This document shows, in pieces, positions 62,778 to 64,000 of a stretch of DNA of 64,000 nt. The notes below the pieces were generated by a model. The model was given only the letters and a program-made list of their open reading frames with translations. It had not been told where the DNA came from and made no database searches. Source of the DNA: Methylococcaceae bacterium TMED69 (GTDB lineage Bacteria > Pseudomonadota > Gammaproteobacteria > Ga0077536); contig NHDW01000009.1 in NCBI GenBank assembly GCA_002170535.1, positions 7,021-71,020 of the forward strand, in the 5' to 3' direction. The number at the start of each line of letters is the position of its first letter. Positions within the stretch are counted from its first letter, which is position 1. Both the position numbers and the translations under genes were made by a program.

Positions 62778-64000
62778 ATGGCAGAGCATTTTAATATAAT
62801 CATAATCGGCGGGGGTCCTGGGGGACTTTCAGCCACAGCAAGAGCAGCAGAAATGGGAGAATCCCACCTTTTGTTAGAAGCCTCTCCTAACATTGCAAAT
62901 ACGATTTCTAAGTTTCAAAAAGGTAAACATGTTATGGCGGAACCTGCCGTTCTTCCAATCAGATCAAAAATAGCTTTTGAGGCCGGAACTCGAGAAACAA
63001 TACTTGATACTTGGACTGAAAATATTACGGCAATAAATGCAAATTTAAAATTTAATAGTGAAGTTCAAAAAATAGAACGTGATGGAAACGTTTTCCGGAT
63101 CGGTACTAAAGATAGCCAGTATACGGCTGATAACATAGTTCTGAGTATTGGAATTCAAGGAAATGTAAGAAAATTAGGAGTTACTGGCGAGGATTTAGAA
63201 TTCGTTCAGTATCAACTCGACGATCCAGACGAGTATGTGGATGAAACTATAGTGGTCGTAGGAGCTGGTGATGCGGCGATAGAGAATGCTCTAGCCCTTT
63301 CAAAAAATAACAAAGTAATAATACTTAATCGTCGTGATGAATTTGCGAGGGCTAAAGAGGGAAATTTAAGCGCGATTTTATCTGCAATAGAAAAAGGTGT
63401 AATTGAATGCATATATAATGCGAATGCATCTAAAGTAACTAACATCGACAAAGGCGAAGGATCCGAACACAGACTTTGCTTCGAAGTGGCGACTAAGGAA
63501 GAATCAATAGAAATCGAGTGTGATCGAATCATTGCCCGACTCGGTGCTTTGCCTCCACGAAAATTTTTAGAAAGCTGCGGCATTGAATTTGCCAGCGACG
63601 AACCGAACTCGGTTCCATCTGTCTCAGGAAAATATGAATCAAACGTAAAAGGGCTCTTTATAATTGGCTCACTAGCGGGATATCCTTTAATCAAGCAATG
63701 TGTAAACCAGGGGTACGAAGTAATAGAGTTTATTTGCGGAAGAGACGTTGAGCCTGCTGATGAATCACTTTTATGGGACAAGATCAAATGTATTCCAAAT
63801 GTTAAAAATGTCAACGAAGGAATTGAAGTCATTCGATCAGAAGTACCGACGTTTTCAAGTCTAACGCCTCTTCAATTACGAGAATTTTTATTGGATTCTG
63901 ATATATACGAAGCTGATTTAGGTCAAACACTGATTGAGTACAATGATTATACAAATACATTCTTCTCAATCATTAGCGGAGAAGTAGATATCCGACTGAC
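62778..64000 (+). CDS. FAD/NAD(P) oxidoreductase with C-terminal cyclic-nucleotide-binding-like domain (partial, runs off the window)
   Basis: The frame is open from ATG 62778 to the window end (407 codons). It begins with an FAD loop IIGGGPGGLSATARAAE (9-25), has a second Rossmann loop VVVGAGDAAIENALAL near 157-172, NRRDEFARAKEGN, and a late VKGLFIIGSLAGYPLIKQ in place of the usual FAD GD motif, all as in thioredoxin-reductase-like flavoproteins, but no CXXC pair. From about residue 360 (SSLTPLQLREFLLDSD, FFSIISGEVDIRL) it enters what looks like a cNMP-binding fold. It follows the cytochrome genes by one base. It might feed electrons from NAD(P)H into the cluster; further domains beyond the edge are likely. 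Confidence 0.85.
   Translation, partial: MAEHFNIIIIGGGPGGLSATARAAEMGESHLLLEASPNIANTISKFQKGKHVMAEPAVLPIRSKIAFEAGTRETILDTWTENITAINANLKFNSEVQKIERDGNVFRIGTKDSQYTADNIVLSIGIQGNVRKLGVTGEDLEFVQYQLDDPDEYVDETIVVVGAGDAAIENALALSKNNKVIILNRRDEFARAKEGNLSAILSAIEKGVIECIYNANASKVTNIDKGEGSEHRLCFEVATKEESIEIECDRIIARLGALPPRKFLESCGIEFASDEPNSVPSVSGKYESNVKGLFIIGSLAGYPLIKQCVNQGYEVIEFICGRDVEPADESLLWDKIKCIPNVKNVNEGIEVIRSEVPTFSSLTPLQLREFLLDSDIYEADLGQTLIEYNDYTNTFFSIISGEVDIRL

Overview
The window is AT-rich, gene-dense bacterial chromosome, most likely from a streamlined, probably marine, gammaproteobacterium. Three things point there. First, the gene order (reading leftward on the minus strand) dnaX-recR-orn-nnr-tsaE-amiB-miaA-hfq-hflX-hflK-hflC-hisZ-purA-pdxH is the classical gammaproteobacterial neighbourhood. 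Second, there is an E. coli-type LexA box (CTGT-N8-ACAG) in front of dnaE2. Third, orn itself is present. Streamlining shows in the junctions: at six places where convergent genes meet, the stop codons are 1-9 bases apart or overlap, and no intergenic stretch exceeds about 300 bases. I saw no insertion sequences, CRISPR arrays, prophage genes or tRNAs.

Layout. 1-7.5 kb: the tail of an SDR gene, a lone HyuB-type hydantoinase subunit, then on the minus strand two luciferase-like monooxygenases, an OmpR-type response regulator, its histidine kinase and the membrane protease HtpX, with a RidA protein upstream. 7.6-14.6 kb (plus strand): an SDR, a MoxR-type ATPase, a VWA-domain partner and a two-subunit biotin-dependent acyl-CoA carboxylase. 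14.6-20.6 kb (minus): SOS-type dnaE2 followed by serC and serA. 20.7-26.7 kb: an aromatic aminotransferase, yqeC (minus), a third luciferase-like enzyme, an exported protein of unknown function with a Tat-like signal, a GST, a TusA-like protein and a NUDIX hydrolase. 26.7-34 kb (minus): a seven-gene unit with HAD hydrolase, a fourth luciferase-like enzyme, acyl-CoA dehydrogenase, acyl-CoA synthetase, MFS transporter and VOC protein, which looks like acyl-chain catabolism. 34.1-35.3 kb: an alpha-hydroxy-acid dehydrogenase. 35.3-49.1 kb: the housekeeping run listed above, headed by the 4.5S/SRP RNA gene. 49.3-54.1 kb: a lone HyuA-type subunit, an EamA transporter, trxB and a TauD-type dioxygenase. 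54.3-64 kb (plus): a selD fused to an NADH-dehydrogenase-like flavoprotein domain, then a cluster of three multiheme c-type cytochromes, an outer-membrane beta-barrel protein and an FAD/NAD(P) oxidoreductase with the start of a cyclic-nucleotide-binding-like domain that runs off the right edge.

The observations I rate highest are these. (1) Three genes (the VWA partner at 9257, the amidase at about 44334 and selD at 54292) have no ATG, GTG or TTG anywhere near their true N-termini. Each has a good Shine-Dalgarno 6-9 bases before an in-frame ATC or ATT, so unusual AUU/AUC initiation may be genuinely used in this genome. (2) The cytochrome/beta-barrel/flavoprotein cluster at the right end looks like an uncharacterised envelope electron-transfer system. 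(3) mutL is missing from its conserved place between amiB and miaA, and ybaB from between dnaX and recR, in a genome that carries an SOS-controlled dnaE2 without visible imuA/imuB. (4) dnaX has an A-run at the tau/gamma boundary where a slip in either direction meets a stop codon at once.
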